Source: Strongylocentrotus droebachiensis (lineage: Eukaryota; Echinodermata; Echinoidea; Camarodonta; Strongylocentrotidae). From it: 64,000 nucleotides of DNA. The DNA lies in contig JAVYIG010000171.1 in assembly GCA_035222895.1 (NCBI GenBank), positions 669,501 through 733,500 of the forward strand. The letters are read 5' to 3'. Below the pieces are notes generated by a model. It was given only the letters and a program-made list of their open reading frames with translations. It did no database searches and was not told the origin of the DNA. How positions within the stretch are numbered: position 1 is the first letter of the stretch; each line of letters starts with the position of its first letter. Made by a program: the position numbers and the translations under genes. Shown one piece after another: positions 1-12,593 of this stretch.

Positions 1-2065
1 CAAATAGAAATGATCCATCAAACTAATGCATGCTCGTTGAAATCTCAGTCGAAAACATTATTGTTCGTACTTGCAATAACCACACGGGCTTTTGAATTTC
101 TTAATTCATCATAGACTTTACTATTCTCTCTTTGAATGGTTTCATAGTGTGCCTGAAGTAATGTTATCGTGTGATTACAATACGACACGCATGATTAATA
201 TTTGCGACAGGCAGTGAACATGACTTATACTCAGGGGCGGCGATCCCGGGGGGGGGGGGGGGGACGGGGGGGGGGGGGACACGTCCCCCCCTCAATTTAT
301 TTAGGGGGGATCGTCCCCCCCTGGAAATTTGAAAAAGTGCAAAACAAATTGTATAGCATTATACTGAATAATGACTGCAACACACTTTTAGGCTCTGGAA
401 GGCCCATAGTGCAGCGTTTAGACTAATCAAATTGTAAAAAAAATATCGCTCGGTTGCTACGCTCCCTCGCATAACATCCTTGTAAAAAAAAAAAAATCGC
501 ATTTCGTCCCCCCCCCCGGTTATTAACAGAAATCGCCTCCCCTGTTTATACTGATAGTCGAATCAATTCTAACTGTGCCAAATTTATGTCAGAATGACAA
601 ACACCATCAGAGTGGATGTATGGTGAATGTATTAACAATGATTACAATACATGTAATATAATAATATTTACATGTACATGTAATATAACGCGCTTAATGT
701 ATACAGTATAACAAATAACTCGTTAGTATAGTCCGGAATTGTCACTATTCGTGGTTAACGTGTGTTTCATTGACACTTTGAACAGTAAGTGCATTATTGC
801 TCGTTTACATTATGTTATATATTTTGTTTAAAGAGTTCTGTATTTCAAGAAGGAATACAATTTTCTTGAATCCTACGTTTGAATTATTGTTATATTCGGA
901 AACAAGCTGGACCTCAAATTTTGAACACGAATGTGACGCATGAGGTTTACCATTAACGTTTTGATAGGACCAGTTAGGTACTTCGCTTTCCACCTTGATT
1001 TATCATAAGTAGTCAATTACTTGTACCTTAAGTCAAGGGTGTCGCTGAACATTTTGAATGGGCCATGTCGGATCACAATGGGCGACAAATAAGTTGAGAT
1101 CATTTCAAAGAAAGAAACCAAAATTGCTATTTTACAAAATATTTATGACGATGGTCAAACTTTCCAATTATATTATATGCCGACGTCAAACTGGGTGAAT
1201 TTTAACAAGCTCAAAGCCCATCCAGGAGAGGTTCTAGACGACCCCCCCTCCTTAACCCCCTCCCTTCACCCTCACAACCCCCCCCCTCCTCCCCCACACA
1301 CACACACACACATACACCCCGGTCCGCTATTGCATGAGCCCATCCTCATGCTTTTACCGACGCCCGTGTTAGGCTTGCACTTATTACCATTTTGGGGGTG
1401 TTAGTTGATTCGCTGGGAGGCATGGGGGCACTTAGTCCCCGCCCCTTCTGTGAAAGCTGTTAAAATGTGTCAAAACGTCCAAAGAATCTTGGATCCCCTA
1501 CTGTGAGGAGTGAGGAGTACAAATATTCCTTAAATTGTAAACATTGAAAATAAAGAGTAAAATGAACATTATCTTGTGTAATATTCTGTTCTATTTAGAA
1601 AATTCAAATAATATTATTTCCAAAAATAGTTCATTCAAATTATTTTTTAAATGCTTACATAGAATTAATATCAAATAACATATGCAATATAACATAAACA
1701 ATTAGCAATTATTTATAATAATACAATCTTAAATGTCTTCTTCCATAATTATTTGCGTGTTACATAACGCATGCAGTGTGAAATTTGCCTTGATAATTTT
1801 TTTTTTTCTTGATAAATTTGCTCTAATTAACAAATGTTTCATCGGTTTTTATTTTCTTGGTTAACTTGCTTTGCTTCTCTTAAAATTCATACTCAGTTTC
1901 GTCAAATCACTTTACATTCTGAATGAATATCTTGAACCATGGATGTTCATTTGGCTCAAGTCATGAAAGACGGAGTTACTAAATAGCAGATCTTCCTTGC
2001 CTTATTGATAAAATGTTGAGTAATTTTTGCATTCTTTATCTTCCCCATTCCCTCCCTGTAACTAG
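1..2065. other. Non-coding stretch left of the first visible alpha-2/delta exon
   Basis: No convincing exon was found here on either strand. Because the alpha-2/delta gene is already in mid-protein at 2066, this stretch is most likely one of its introns. It holds a hAT-like MITE (232-544), poly-G and poly-C runs, and a short CA repeat near 1296-1313. Confidence 0.5.
232..544. mobile_element. Short non-autonomous hAT-like element (MITE)
   Basis: The ends are inverted: CAGGGGCGGCGAT on the left and ATCGCCTCCCCTG on the right, one mismatch apart. The flanks are a near-perfect 8-bp duplication (CTTATACT at 224-231, TTTATACT at 545-552). An 8-bp target duplication and a CAGGG start fit the hAT superfamily. 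The interior is low-complexity G/C runs with no coding capacity. Confidence 0.75.
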
Positions 2066-5000
2066 CTCCGTAATTCATTGGTTGACCGGGATACAGGCGG
2101 CGTTACCATGGAGATTAAGTACATGTTCGATGAGATGGTAAGGTTCCGCTATGATCGTCTTTACAATTTCTTATCAGCCGTAGCTATCAAGAGACATACT
2201 TTTTGAGTAGTAGGCACAAACACAATGTGAATCAATGGAGGTGATTCGTTTTATATGTTGTGAAAGTAGAAATAGGAACATTTCTGTGTTCATCGAGGTT
2301 TTCACGATATCCCGAACAGTAGGTTTGTGAGCAAAAATTGTCTATTTTATTTCAAAGATTCAAGCTCGAAAAAATATGTTCAAATTACCTGTCCGCTTTA
2401 TTACATTAATTTTGATAAATTAAAAACTTAAACATCGAAGATTATAATTTTGGTTAATGAAATGAATTTAAAAAAAAAATTGAATGTCGAGTAAAGACAG
2501 AGAAAGGGGGAGGGGGGGGGGGGGGAGGGGAGAAACTCACATATTTTTAAAGTATCTTTATAATTTTCTTATGTTATTCTACATTTTATCCTTTTCAGAA
2601 AAGAGTCAGCATTCGTCGTAGCAGATATTACTTCACATTTTTATTCGAAACACCCTACAGGTAAGAAATTTAAACTATGTTGTCTTAAAAGTGAATTCAC
2701 ACAAGTTGTAGTTTTAAGTAATGAAGTTTGTAAAATAAAAAATAAATTATTTGGTATAAATTGAGTTATGAAACGGACAAATCAATAACGGACCTTCACA
2801 TATTTATATATTAATTATGAGCAAAGCATTTTCTTCTCTCTTTAATCATTAATGATTGTGAAACCATTTTGTTTGTTGTGGATGTAATAAATCCTTTATC
2901 ATGTTAACAATAATTTTGTATTTTGTTTCTTTCTAGCTTGGGTATCTCTCTCCCGGAGGCATACGCTAGTAAACATCTGAAAACTCCAGCTACGTTTGAC
3001 ATGGAATCTTCAGACAACTATTCAAGTGCAGATGTATGCGAAATACAACAAGGTAAGAATGCTGAAATTAAATTTCTCTGTGTGAAAATTATATTATCTT
3101 GTGAAGCTCATGAGAAAAACCTTTTGTAAGGAAGTAAGCATATCAATTTTGGAATTAAAGACTCGATGTTATTCCATGGTGAATTCTTAAAATCACTGCC
3201 ATCTAAATTTATTTGCCAAAGATTGAAAGTAAATTATTAAATAAAGTATCAAAGATAATTTGTGATCTAATGTAACATGTGTTGTCTTTACAGCTGCCAG
3301 ACTTTTATTTGGAGACGGAACACTGGGGACAACAATTATTGCCAATTGGTAAGCATAACCAGAGTTTTTTCAATCAGTTATACATTGATGATTATGAAAG
3401 AGGTTTCTTGAATAGCAGTCTAATTGACTTCTGATGGATATGTTATGCCTCATAATATGTTACGTTTAGTGAACTAACATGAGCAGTGTAGATAGATTAC
3501 AATTTATAGTTAACAACTGAATTATTCATACTCTTTCCCAATTTTGTCATTTTGTAAGTATGTAAAAAATAGATTTGTCCCAAATTATGTTTCTTGTAAA
3601 TGTGACATATCAATGATTACATCTAAAAGTATTCAACAAAGGCCGTCATTCATTCGGTTTAACTTTCATTCTTGAGTTACGTAAAACATACAAAAAATAT
3701 CAAACTTACAAGGGGTTTGAATAATGCTGTTGTTAACTGTTTGTTTGGATGTTGTGATATCGATTTCAAGCATTTCCCGAATTACATTTGATATCAAACT
3801 TCTAGATAAAAGCTTCCGTTTATTCGCTTCAAACTAATTTTCTCTTTGTCTAAAAAGGCATTTTACCAGGAGTGGCGTCAAACTTAATGAAACAAAACTG
3901 TTTTATCACTATTTCATTATGGCAAACATACAGTATTTTCCAGTCTCTCCAAAATATCTAAATAGGCAACTACGTATCGGTGTTCAGATCAAATTAGATC
4001 TAATTTATACTTCATATTCTTTTGTTTTTGACATCTACCTATCTATATATTCAATGAATAATATACAAAGCATTATATATCATAAATGAATATATAAATT
4101 ATAAAATAGATTTATAAATATTTTATGTTATAGATACTGTAGCGACTGTCAAATGCTGATCCATTTTACAAATACCTTTTTTGATGCTGTTTTTGGTAAA
4201 GCGTACAAAGAAAAACTTCAGGCTTGCTATAGAAAATATGAGCAAAGGACTAACATTTGTCCCATACCGTACTATGCTATGAATCGATTTTCATTCCCAG
4301 CAATATGGCAAAATGAGCTTTTTAAATTTAATTGTTTTACACTTCTTCTATCAGGTTATACTGTAAGATCAATTACAGTTCTTCTGAGCGATACGAGGGT
4401 GAGGAGCATGTCGCTAGATTCCTTGAAGATGCGGCTAAAAGAGGTGGCAAACTGAGCCCTACTTGTGAGTACTCACACATTGAGGATTGTAGAAATTTAC
4501 TTCAGATAACAAGTCGATAACACTGTATATAGACTTTTAATGCAGACAAAATTAAGGCTGTGTTATTTAAGAAGGATAAACAAAACTCCATGAGAGCAAT
4601 AATTTCGACAGGAAAGCTTTTCTCTGGGCATTTATTCTAAAGTTATATTTAGTATAGTAATAATAACAATAATAATAATACTCAAACGTTTTTGGATAGC
4701 GTATGCGTATAGGTATAATTGCATGTCTCTATATTATGCGCTTTATAGAACAGAATATTGAAGGAGTTGAAATGGAGCACTAGGTTCATAATTGATATTT
4801 TGATAAGATTCAGAACTTGGGTCATATTATTAAAATTAAATTAGTGAAGTTAGCTTAATTTGTCATTAACTTACATTGGATGTTCCTTTTTTTCCATAGG
4901 TGACACTGTGATGGTGAACCACCTAATCTTTGATGCTAATGTCACTCGCTTTATGCCGGATTACTGGAAATTGGTTTACGGTGAAGCGCTTCCAAGGTGA

Positions 5001-8000
5001 TCAAATAATAAGTTTAATGCCGTTTTTAATGAATCCAAAAAACTATAAATATATTACAGAAGATGAACTTCATAATAAATAAATATATTGTAAGTTGCAA
5101 CAAGCGAAAAATAGCCCTAAAATAAAAAAATAAACAATTATTTTCTAGATGTATTCGTTAGAGAGGAAAGTGTTTGGTGAAATTCATTTGACCATCTTTG
5201 TTGACAACATTATCTGATGGCGTAATAATTTTCTACAATTCCTATAAGTGATGCAAATACATTTAATGTTCTGTTTATTGTTCTTTCTCGTTTAACGAAC
5301 CAGTTCTCATTGTTTGTGAAAAGTGACAAAGAAATCAATGTTTCTATTTCAAACTTTCCGACCATAGCACCGTGGACACCACCATGTTCACCACCTTATC
5401 AACCAACGAATCCGATTCAGATGCAATCTCTAGCATCCAGGACATCTTAGCCCAGATTGATGAGTATTGCTCTCCCGGAGGACAGGGGTACACCACGGCC
5501 ACACCCCATAATAAGACAGAGGATTCTGAGGATGGAGACGTACTGACTACAGAAGATAGTGGCACGCATCCTACAGAAGCACCCAACATGCGTTACACCA
5601 CATCGCTCTTTGGAACAACGGAAGATGTTCCATACGTGGAATTCCCATACCTCGATCCAATAAGGTAACGGACGTTACAGTGGGATCTTAAGTTTAACGA
5701 GGAGCCAAGTTACTGAAAATATATTTTTGTTCCCATTTAGAACTTATTTTCATTATAAAATCAACTATTGATAAAGGATTGATACAACTTACATAATACC
5801 ATGAGTGTTATTTATTTCCTTTAGACATGACTTTTGTATTTTTCCCCCCTTTTTTTAGTCACCTTAATATCAATCTCAATAAATTCTAAGAAGATAACCG
5901 TTGTCAGCTTGCCATATGATATAAATCTAAATCTCATGCAGATTCTAAGTTTGTATCAATGACCTTTCCCCTTGCAGAGACGGTGTGGTCCTGTCCTTTC
6001 TTGGTACATACGGAGGCCTAACACGGATATACCACAATCCAAACATGTACTATCCATTTTCGTAAGTCTTATGTCAGTTGTTTCGCATTAATCTTACAAA
6101 CAAGAAAGAAATTAAAGATATGACAGGATTCAGTAATAATTGTGAGCACTATTCGTTGTCTGCTATCTTTTATCAATCACATATACTTGATTCCTTTATT
6201 CTTGTGAGAACTGTAATAAAAAGCTTTTTGCCATATTTTCGAAAGAGAGATCGATGGCTAATTCATCCGTGTTATTGTGTGCGCTTTGGAAAGTGAAGCG
6301 AACTAATGACTAATACCCTAAACACCGAGCTGCTCCAATCATGGACGTCTCTACTACATTTATGACGGAGGCAACAAAGAGACACCAACCTCGACACTTT
6401 TTGCCGACTGAATTTTGTTCTTCCTCCTTTTATCAGGCTTCTTCTAAGTTGTCTAAAAATGAGAATATTAGCCCTCAAGATGACGCCCGTCAAAGAAAAT
6501 GTGGAGAACAACTTTGAATATTTTATTTGGGAAAATTCTGGTTGAGAAACAAGAGCCTGTCAGTTTAACAACATTTATGTGATTCGCTATGTGTACTGCA
6601 TGTAAAGAAATTTTGATGAGACTTTTTTGAGTTCACACCCCATTTTTTATTTTATTTTACATGATTGTGACTCATTCACTAATATTCAACTCAACTTATG
6701 ATTATGTTTCTGTCAGGGATTTTTCCAACAAAGAGGAACAAAGCACAATCGAGGAGGATTACTTTAGACGACCAGTAGATGAAATCAACGAGGGATTTAT
6801 ATATTCTGTCCCCTTTGATTCGGAGTTAGGTAGGTAAAACTGCACTCAGATGAAAAACAGAATTGACTGCTTGAGACTTTTGCATTTTCCCAAGATTAAT
6901 TGCTATTCCAAGCTATTTTGTATTATATCTGATCAACCACATTTAAGATTTGGTAAACCTTACTAGGGCTAAGAGACCAAATATAAGTTAAATGATACAT
7001 TTGATGTTATTATTTTAATTATTCTTAAAGTATGGGACGCCAAGAGGATAGAGTAACTTCAACATGCCCATGTTTTGTTTAGATTTCAGCACAAGTGTAC
7101 AAACTGTATTCATTTGGACAATATATTATTATGCTTTATTTTCTCTAATTTACAGAATATAACTTTGATCCTTTGGTGACAGCAAGCACAGCAATACGTG
7201 CTACAAAGGATGGTTCTTCATTTGTTACAGCGGGTAAGTTTTTACTCAGTCTGTTTACTTTGGGTGTGACGACGTGTGTGTATGAGTTTGTGTGCGTATG
7301 TGGGTGTGATTGGCGATGTATTGTATGTGTGTATGTGTGTGTGTGCGTGTGTGGGTGTGATTGGCGATGTATTGTGTGTGAGCGTTTGTGTGTGGGTGTG
7401 GGTGTGATTAACGATGTATTGTGTGTGCGTTTGTGTGTGGGTGTGCGTGTAGATGTGATTGGCGATGTATTGTGTGTGCGTTTGAGTGTGGGTGTGGGTG
7501 TGATTGGCGATGTATTGTGTGTGAATTTGTGTGTGGGTGTGGGTGTGGGGGAGAGGGGGGGGGGGCTGACGGGTCCAGTCACAATTTAGAACGTGCAATC
7601 TTGATTTCAACATTGAGACATTAATATACCTCAATGAGGTTGAAAGTCTCCATTTGAACCATATCCGTATATTATTCCCTTCTCCTATCTTTAGCTGCTG
7701 GCTACCAATTTTTGGAGAGTGCCTTACAGGATTTATTTTTCAACATTACACGCCATCACGTAAGTCCAAATTACTTCTCATTTTGTAATCTTCTACAAGT
7801 AGCTTTTCAAATAACCATCTTTGAAAGGATTAAATGTTTAGAATATAGGCATAAGAATCAAACAAAATGTAAATGTAATGCATCTGAATTGCCTCTAGTT
7901 CTGACAACCTTTTGCCACTTCTATCTCTTGTACATTAAATCTCATTGTATGTTTTTTGTCATTGATGTAAACTTGTTGAATTAAGATTATGCTTTTTGCT

Positions 8001-11000
8001 TTGTCTATACAGGACGAAGAGGACTGCGGCTACGACTGCACCCCGTCATGTTTCAATGACGTAAGAAATATATTCCTCAATTACTGCTATATTCGTCAGT
8101 ATATGGAAGTATTTTAAGTATTGTGTACATGTGATTTTGATGTAAATCTTTTTGTATAATTCTTGCTTCCGCAACGTTGTGTTATAAAAGTACATTAGTT
8201 AGTGGTTATCGGCTAAAATTGCAAATGTAGCAATATAGCCTGGATGTTGCGTGCTCCATGTTCACTTTTTCTATATTATTGTCAGTATTTGAATGGCATG
8301 TATACAGAAATGATAAAACAGACATAGGTATAATTTTCTCCGCCCTTTATAGTTTTATGTGTGTTTTCAAGAGGGGGACACTAAAACAATCTGACTTAGT
8401 GTAGAAAGCATACTGTAGGTAAAACAGAATTTAAACCAGAATTAAGAAAACATAAAACAAAAACATGAATTGATGTAAAAACTGAACATTTTACATTAGC
8501 TAACGATATTTCTCCGTCTTGGTTTGAATTCCTATTACTGCAGAGTGTAGATTGCTTCCTCATCGATAACCATGGTTACATTGTAGTTTCAAAGGACCAA
8601 TCACAGGTAAGTAGGACCTCATTATTAATGTTTAGCTCTTCTGCCTTATCTATACTATGTTCATAATGTAACCTTATTAGTGAAAAGACGGTGCATCTTC
8701 GTTGCAAACATGAATGTGGTCAAGTTAGTAAAAAAATTAATTATAAAGTTGGCAAATATATGATAGCTATCGTTGCAGCTTTCATTAAAAAATAAAAAAT
8801 AAATAAATTGAAGCGAAAATATAATTAATTTAATTTGGGTATGTAAAATAGATTATTTATCATACCATGTGCGTGGAAAAGGTTATCATTCACTGACAAT
8901 TTATTGGTGAAGTATCAAAATGATCTTTTTAAATCCTCAGGTGGGATCACATTTTGCCTCGCATTCACAGAACATAAGATTGTTCGACAAGCTTATCAAC
9001 GATGACATATTCAGGGAGTAAGTAACCTTTGTTTCCTCTCGTGTTTCCGTGTCAACAAATTTGTTTGTTGTTTGAGGATGGGGTTTCGTTCGCACATAGA
9101 AACCCAGTATTGTCTTGTGTGCACCGCTCTCGCTTTCCTCCACTTTTCAATAACTAGTAACAGTTTATTTACTTGTTGAATGACTATTGCCAGCGTGCCC
9201 TTATGGTAATAAAATGCCTATTGGATATGATTTCTAGATACAAAATAACATAATACATTTATAAATATGGTTTCATAATTCGTGAAATCATGCTCATGAT
9301 AATGATATTTAAAATCACCTTATAATCTGTAATATCATCTATCAGTTATGCTATGGACCAGTATACGCATATATAGATTTATTTAAATCATCGACACGCC
9401 TTAGATTGAGGTGCAGTATAGCGGCAACATAAGCAAGCATACTTTAATCACCTTAATAACTTATGTATTTTTTTCATTTCTGTGCAGAGTAAAAGTGGTT
9501 GATTATCAAGGAATGTGTGGCCGTGATATCATAGTCAGTGCTGCCCCAACGCTGCACAATGTGAGTTTCTCAGTGTAACTTTATACCGATATGATCTCAT
9601 TCAAAAATTAGACGTTATCGTAAACCATGATAAGAATGAGAAATATTCTCCCTCTATGTTAAGTAAAATTGTATTAGAGGGAAAATTACGATAGTACCAG
9701 CATTCAAAAGCAGGGGTGATGATCAAGTGTAAAGTCGTCTCCCCCCGGTCATGCATGTTTATTTGCTAGTTAAACTCTATTTTGTACATAATTATATCTT
9801 ATATCATAATCGATGATTTATAACAGCAATACATTAGCTACGAAACTTCGTACCATCATTCTAAAACTCAATCAAATTTGAGATATATATTTGGTATCAA
9901 TGTATGAAGATTGCAATTGCGACAACTCAGTACTTCTGGTTAATAGGATAAAGTAAATTCCATAGTTATATCTCATTGTTCCTTTTATGATTATTCTTTC
10001 CAGACATTATCAAATATTCTGTCAATGTTCACCTGGTTGGCCAATCAATTCACAGTGTAAGTATGATGATGTGCTCTCTTATTGGATTAACAATCACAGT
10101 AAAGAAGTTCTTTGAATGAATAATAATGAAAATTAGAAAATGTATATTGTTGTTAAAGATAAAAGTGTTATACCCACGGTATTTTAACTCTATTATTACT
10201 GTTTTCACGAGGACCCTGTAAATCTATCATATTCTGTTGTATATCATATCATGCTATTCACGATGATGAATAGTATCCAAGAATTAGTAACCTCTCTCGG
10301 CCTGTCTACAGTCATGTACATGATATTCACGTTGTCCAATTTATTTTTCATTTTCATTCATAAAATCAATTTTCTTTATTTCATGAAAATTCATAAAATC
10401 AATTTTCTTTATTTCATATTTATGATTGAAATATATTACTAAATTATAAATATATATATATTTATTTTCTTTGTCATCAGCTTCCTAAGCCATATCAGTG
10501 TGTACGATTGGTTGGTATCTACATTATCGCCTGTAGGTAGGTATTCATTTAAATTCTTCGTAAGGAATATGTTTTACATAACTATTATTTATTACTTTAT
10601 TTTTAGTCAAGTGTAAAAAATTAAAAGAAGATATATTTCAATGAAATTGACATGTTTCTTTGCAGGATAAAGCTCACAATTTATGGCTTTTTTCAGTGCG
10701 CTGGGAACATTTTTGTGGTCTCAGACAACTTTAGTTACTCGTGGTAAAATTTAATGATTGATCTTATTGTTATTTACACGAAACTGTAGATCAAGCCTAA
10801 TAGGACCATTGAAACATGTCCCACACAAAATTTTCTTCACAGAAATGTGCAATGACTGTTTGTATTCTGAGATGCTTTAAAATATGTTGGACAATTTCAA
10901 GAGCTCCACTTCGATTCATATCATCCAAAATTAATATTCAAAGAAGAAAACATAGAAGAAAATAATATAACTGTAACTTTTATTGAATATCTGATAAACC

Positions 11001-11670
11001 ATGTATAGCACAGATATCATAGCGTCTTGTGTATGTCTTTATTTCCCCCCTTTTCTAGATGCATTAGCTGAGAGAGTATGGTATGAGCCCTGTGATCTCG
11101 AGTACTCATTTTATGTTGCGAATAAATCTGATAACTTCGTGGGAGGCCAACTATACGGTCACTTCCAAACTTACTGTGACGACTGCATCAAGTGAGTACC
11201 GGATAACATATCTTCATTATCAGACTTTATATTAGATAAGTATCTTGAATATTTGATGGTCGAAAAGAAGTTTAGAGGAAAGTTGTTCCCCTTTACATTA
11301 CATGAATGTGTCGTTTATATTGATATCACTACGAAAACAAAAATTAAAATTTAACTTGAGACAGGTAAAATGTTCAAGCAAAAAATACTGACGTTGATAA
11401 CATATTTGTTAATAATATAACAGTTATTTAATGTTGGATCGGTAGTAAATGTTGCTACTGATGCAAACAGAACAACAACAAAAACACGGTTGCTGTGTTA
11501 TTCTACATACAGCCCACCTCCCGCACCACCCCTCAATTCTCAATCAAACATTTTACTTATATCATTTGTTTTGTCTTTGATTAAAATGTGGAGAATTCAA
11601 CATTAAAATTTGTCAACAGATAAAAAAAATCTTTTTGTAGAAGCTCTCGCAGTAATCGACACAATGTTTG

Positions 11671-11702
<32 letters not shown>

Positions 11703-12593
11703 CTCCCTTCCTCTTTCTCCCTCCCCTCTCTCTCTCTCTCCCCCTCTCTCGCGCTCTCTCTCTCTCTCTCTCTCTCTTTCTTGAATCGCCACAGATCTTT
11801 CGGTGTGCAGCCAGTGCCTTATTCTAACCTCCTTCTAGTCATCCAGGACAGAGACTGTACATGCGAGCCTCAAAATAGCGTTCAACTGGACCCCATAGAG
11901 GTAGAATACAACGAAACAGCCTGGTGCCAAAAACTACGACAATTCAAGACAAGGAGGAGACCTGATACGTGCTTCAACTATGATAAAAAAGTATGTCTTG
12001 CTTTTTTATTTTACTAAACAAACTTTGAGGGGGAGGTGATTCTAATAGTTGCCTTTTCTTTAATGCCAGCTGCTTGTAACAAAAACAGGAATTATGATAA
12101 AATGGCACTTTTAACTCCATAAGCATAATACATGTAATAGGCAAATGAGTTATCCCCATCTGAAACTTTAAAAAAAAAATCAGTCCGTAAAGCAGTTGTT
12201 TCATCTTCGAAGAAGCAAATTTGTTGTTTTATGAAATTAGGAGCACGTTCCATAGTCCTTTATCTGGAACTGGTCATATCATATTGACATTTCCTTTTTA
12301 CTATGGAGATGATGTTTAACCCTATCTTTCATCATTCTGATGCTTTTTTCATCACTGAGAACGATGTAATGTACCATTGTGTCGGTTCATTTACAGGGGT
12401 CTTAGTTGCCTCTGTATTTTGCTTAAATACATGTTTACGATATAACATTTTCGTGTTTGGTAATATAATTATGTACACGTTTTCCACAATACAGGAGGAT
12501 TCTTCAGAGTGTGGGCGTGGCTTCTCAACCCAACCTTCCACCGTTCTCATTCTCACTGCTCTTGTTTTGACCGCATGGTGGCGTCACCATTAA
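2066..12593 (+). CDS. CACNA2D: Voltage-gated calcium channel alpha-2/delta subunit, 3' 20 exons (5' part off window)
   Basis: Alpha-2/delta proteins are extracellular, membrane-tethered auxiliary subunits that traffic and modulate CaV channels. Exons: 2066-2137, 2599-2660, 2937-3052, 3294-3348, 4355-4464, 4900-4996, 5368-5664, 5978-6061, 6717-6829, 7156-7233, 7695-7759, 8013-8060, 8544-8606, 8941-9017, 9488-9560, 10004-10056, 10481-10536, 11059-11191, 11795-11990, 12495-12593. They total 1947 nt, keep frame and have GT/AG borders. Family signatures are DRDTGGVTMEIKYMFDEM followed by ETPYSLGISLPE, the Cache-like run DGVVLSFLGTYGGLTRIY, CFLIDNHGYIVVS with a nearby Cys cluster, and RRRPDTCFNYDKK. 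The last exon gives SSECGRG, then a hydrophobic stretch ending TAWWRHH and a stop, which is the usual GPI-anchor signal of this family. The VWA/MIDAS domain should lie upstream, outside the window. The 297-bp exon at 5368 is acidic and Thr/Ser-rich. The paralogue number among CACNA2D1-4 cannot be assigned. Confidence 0.92.
7271..7560. repeat. GT-rich intronic minisatellite, five units of 45-51 bp
   Basis: The phrase GATTGGCGATGTATTGT, with small variants, recurs at about 7308, 7359, 7406, 7457 and 7502, separated by GT-rich spacers. It lies in the alpha-2/delta intron between exons 7156-7233 and 7695-7759. Long open frames across it on both strands are artefacts of the repeat. Confidence 0.85.
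11671..11778. repeat. (CT)n microsatellite next to a splice acceptor
   Basis: About 108 bp of almost pure CT with a few TATC/CCTTCC interruptions, ending 16 bp before the alpha-2/delta exon at 11795. It sits where the polypyrimidine tract belongs. Confidence 0.9.

Noticed and set aside
4143-4455. Candidate alpha-2/delta exon starting at 4143 (CDCQMLIHF...)
   Set aside because: Joining 3348 to 4355 gives NWLYCKINYSSSERYEGEEH in frame, with family-like spacing and phase. The 4143 option is not needed and breaks the later frame.
7145-7634. Open frames of 130-145 codons on both strands rich in Cys/Val or His/Thr/Pro
   Set aside because: They run through the GT-rich minisatellite. Composition and both-strand openness show they are repeat artefacts. 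Only the short exon at 7156-7233 is real.
11610-12017. 135-codon frame over the CT repeat and an alpha-2/delta exon
   Set aside because: The first part is CT microsatellite. Only 11795-11990 is coding, ending at the GTATGT donor.
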